64,000 nucleotides of DNA, taken from the NCBI GenBank assembly GCA_945870505.1, contig CAMBSN010000003.1, positions 1 to 64,000 on the forward strand, read 5' to 3'. The notes under the pieces were generated by a model. The model worked only from the letters and a program-made list of their open reading frames with translations. It was not told where the DNA came from and searched no databases. Both the position numbers and the translations under genes were made by a program. Source of the DNA: Candidatus Kuenenia stuttgartensis (GTDB lineage Bacteria > Planctomycetota > Planctomycetia > Pirellulales > UBA1268). Of the stretch, positions 61,754-64,000 are shown piece by piece. Each line of letters opens with the position of its first letter. The stretch's first letter is position 1.

Positions 61754-64000
61754 ATGGCAGGCGAAAAAAAGCAGTCGCGGTCGCGGACCAAGCCGCAGGA
61801 TCCGGTGCCCGCTGCCATCGAGGGGCTCGGAGTCTTCTACCTTGGGAAGAAGGTCGATGCCGACCGGGGGACGCCCACGGGCGAGCCCGTGCTCGTGGAT
61901 GCCAAGCGGTTCACGACCCACGCCGTCTGCGTCGGCATGACTGGCAGCGGCAAGACAGGCCTGCTCATCGGCCTCATTGAGGAGGCGGCGATCGACGGCA
62001 TCCCCACGCTGGTCATCGATCCCAAGGGCGACCTCGCCAACGTCCTGCTCTCGTTTCCCGACCTCGCCCCGACCGACTTCCTGCCATGGCTCGAGCCCGA
62101 GGCGGCGAAGCGCGATGGTATTTCGCTGGAGGAACTCGCCGACCACACCGCGAAGAAGTGGGCCGACGGCCTCGCCGCGAGCGGCCAGTCGGGCGAGCGG
62201 ATTCGGCGGCTCCACGAGGCGGCCGAGATGGCCGTGTACACGCCCGGCAGCCGCACCGGCCGTCCGCTGGCGATGCTCGGAAGCCTCGACGCGCCCCCCG
62301 CGGCGATCCTCGACGACCCCGAAGCTCGCCGCGAGCGGATCGAGTCGCTCGTCTCGGCGATCCTGGCGCTGGTCGGTATCGAGGGGGAGCCGGGCCGCAG
62401 CCGCGAACATGTGCTCCTCTCCACGATCCTCGACAACCTCTGGAAGAGCGGCCAGAAGGTCGACTTCGGAACGCTCGTGCGGGCGGTTCCGGCGCCGCCG
62501 ATCGAGCGGGTGGGCTTCCTCGACCTGGAAAACTTCTTTCCCGCTGGCGACCGGTTCGCCCTCGCCAGCCGGCTCAACACGGTGGCCGCAGCCCCTGGAT
62601 TCGACGCCTGGGTCGATGGCGAGCCCCTCGATCTCAACCGGCTCCTGTGGACGCCCGAGGGCAAACCCCGGGTGGCGGTGGTGTCGATCGCGCACCTCGC
62701 CGACGCCCAGCGGATGGCGTTCGTCACGCTGCTGGCCGGTGCCGCGGTCTCGTGGATGCGATCGCAGGGGGGCACCTCGTCGTTGCGGGCCCTGTTCCTC
62801 ATGGACGAGGTGTTTGGGTATCTGCCGCCCACTGCCAACCCACCAAGTAAGACACCGCTCCTCACGCTCATGAAGCAGGCCCGCGCGTATGGCCTCGGTG
62901 TGGTGCTGGCCACACAAAATCCCGTCGACCTCGACTACAAGGGCCTCTCCAACGCAGGCCTCTGGTTCCTCGGCCGGCTGCAGACCGCCCGCGACAAGGC
63001 CCGCGTCCTCGACGGACTCGAGGGGGCCGCGCAGGCCTCCGGGGGTTCGTTCGACCGCGGCCGGCTCGACCGCATGCTGTCGGGGCTCGAACAGCGGCGG
63101 TTCCTGATGCACAGCGTGCACGGCGACGAGGAGACGCTGTTTCAGACCCGCTGGACGATGGCCTATCTCCGCGGCCCGCTGCTTCGGGACGAGATCAAGC
63201 GGCTCACGGCGGCCAGCCCGGCAGCGGCGTCAAACGCGGCGGCTGCCACGCCTGCCGCGATGCCGTCTCCCGCGGCAGCATCGTGGCCTGATGGCGGCCC
63301 GCGGCCGATTCTCCCCCCGGGCATCCGCGAGGCGTTTCTCGCCCCGAGGGAGGCCGTGCCGCTCGAGGCGTCGATCCGCTACGAGCCCGCGATCATCGGC
63401 CGGGCCCGCGTCCGCTACGCGAAGGCGTCGGCCGGGATCGAGGTCGACCGCGAAGTCGTCTGCCTTGCCCCCGCCGGCGATTCCCTGGGTGAGTCGGCCT
63501 GGGAGTCGGCTGAGCAGTTCCCCGAGTCGCCGCAGATGGAGCCCGCGCCCCGCACCGGCTCGTTCGCGCCGCTCCCCTCCTCGCTCACGAATCCGCGGAG
63601 CTACGCCACGCTCGCCACGTCGCTCAAGAGCCACCTGGGCCGCACCTCGAAGCTCACCTGCTGGTCGGCCCCGGCGATCGGCGCCGTCTCGCGACCGGGC
63701 GAGAGCGAGGGAGACTTCCGCGTGCGGATCGCGCAGCGGGTGAAGGAGTGGCGCGACGGCCAGATCGACAAGGTCCGCGACAAGCACGCCGCCAAGCTTG
63801 CCGCGCTCGCCGATCGGATCGATCGGGCCCGCCAAAAGGTCGAGAAGGAGAAAGCCGAGGCCCAAAACCAGTCGATGCAGACCTATGTCTCGATTGGTAC
63901 CGCGGTGATCGGCGCCCTCTTCGGCCGCAAGAAGATCAGCGCCACCACGATTGGCCGGGCCGCCACGTCGATGCGGTCGGCCAGCCGAGCAACGCGTCAG
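61754..64000 (+). CDS. HerA/VirB4-like ATP-binding protein, C-terminus beyond right window edge
   Basis: Manual translation from ATG 61754: MAGEKKQSRSRTKPQDPVPAAIEGLGVFYLGKKVDADRG...FTTHAVCVGMTGSGKTGLLIGLIEEAAIDGIPTLVIDPKGDLANVLL; LRALFLMDEVFGYLPPTANPPSKTPLLTLMKQARAYGLGVVLATQNPVDLDYKGLSNAG; no stop before 64000, so absent from ORF track. Confidence 0.9.
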   Translation, partial: MAGEKKQSRSRTKPQDPVPAAIEGLGVFYLGKKVDADRGTPTGEPVLVDAKRFTTHAVCVGMTGSGKTGLLIGLIEEAAIDGIPTLVIDPKGDLANVLLSFPDLAPTDFLPWLEPEAAKRDGISLEELADHTAKKWADGLAASGQSGERIRRLHEAAEMAVYTPGSRTGRPLAMLGSLDAPPAAILDDPEARRERIESLVSAILALVGIEGEPGRSREHVLLSTILDNLWKSGQKVDFGTLVRAVPAPPIERVGFLDLENFFPAGDRFALASRLNTVAAAPGFDAWVDGEPLDLNRLLWTPEGKPRVAVVSIAHLADAQRMAFVTLLAGAAVSWMRSQGGTSSLRALFLMDEVFGYLPPTANPPSKTPLLTLMKQARAYGLGVVLATQNPVDLDYKGLSNAGLWFLGRLQTARDKARVLDGLEGAAQASGGSFDRGRLDRMLSGLEQRRFLMHSVHGDEETLFQTRWTMAYLRGPLLRDEIKRLTAASPAAASNAAAATPAAMPSPAAASWPDGGPRPILPPGIREAFLAPREAVPLEASIRYEPAIIGRARVRYAKASAGIEVDREVVCLAPAGDSLGESAWESAEQFPESPQMEPAPRTGSFAPLPSSLTNPRSYATLATSLKSHLGRTSKLTCWSAPAIGAVSRPGESEGDFRVRIAQRVKEWRDGQIDKVRDKHAAKLAALADRIDRARQKVEKEKAEAQNQSMQTYVSIGTAVIGALFGRKKISATTIGRAATSMRSASRATRQ

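Noticed and set aside
61718-63121. 467-aa minus-strand ORF
   Set aside because: Antisense to the HerA-like gene; no motifs, composition typical of a shadow ORF.

Overview
GC-rich chromosomal window with planctomycete-like gene content (Pirellulales-like by overall gene repertoire; this is inference). Four zones. (1) 1-1934 (-): 5' part of a large secreted beta-strand-repeat (autotransporter/PEP-CTERM-type) protein that runs off the left edge and is missing from the ORF track. (2) About 2.4-13.2 kb: an integrative element next to tRNA-Ser(GCT). It encodes a tyrosine integrase, an excisionase-like HTH protein, a ParB-like protein, a primase-like protein, an AAA+/SF3-like helicase and a family A DNA polymerase, with no recognisable virion genes. 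It carries three notable non-coding structures: a ~290 bp mirror-symmetric array of ten GGTGAAG/CTTCACC heptamers (candidate replication origin), a symmetric three-site GAGTC(G)GACTC operator/parS-like array in the divergent promoter region, and 10-bp-phased direct repeats abutting the tRNA-Ser attachment site. (3) 13.4-45.7 kb: core/accessory chromosome with an M28 peptidase, an extremely acidic protein, ScpB, a parvulin PPIase, RdgB, a YgfZ-like protein, a NUDIX hydrolase, a decayed IS4-type transposase, an exosortase/EpsI/BY-kinase/GDP-fucose cluster, UvrD/PcrA, a free-standing RNAP alpha-CTD protein, a translationally coupled three-gene cassette, PolX, a formylglycine-generating enzyme and a CHAD protein. 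(4) 45.8-60.3 kb (-): rpoC-rpoB-rplL-rplJ-rplA-rplK-nusG-secE-tRNA-Trp-tuf-tRNA-Thr/Gly/Tyr/Thr, followed by an RR-PP2C phosphatase and a HerA/VirB4-like ATPase that runs off the right edge (also absent from the ORF track). All assignments come from reading motifs; no database search was run.
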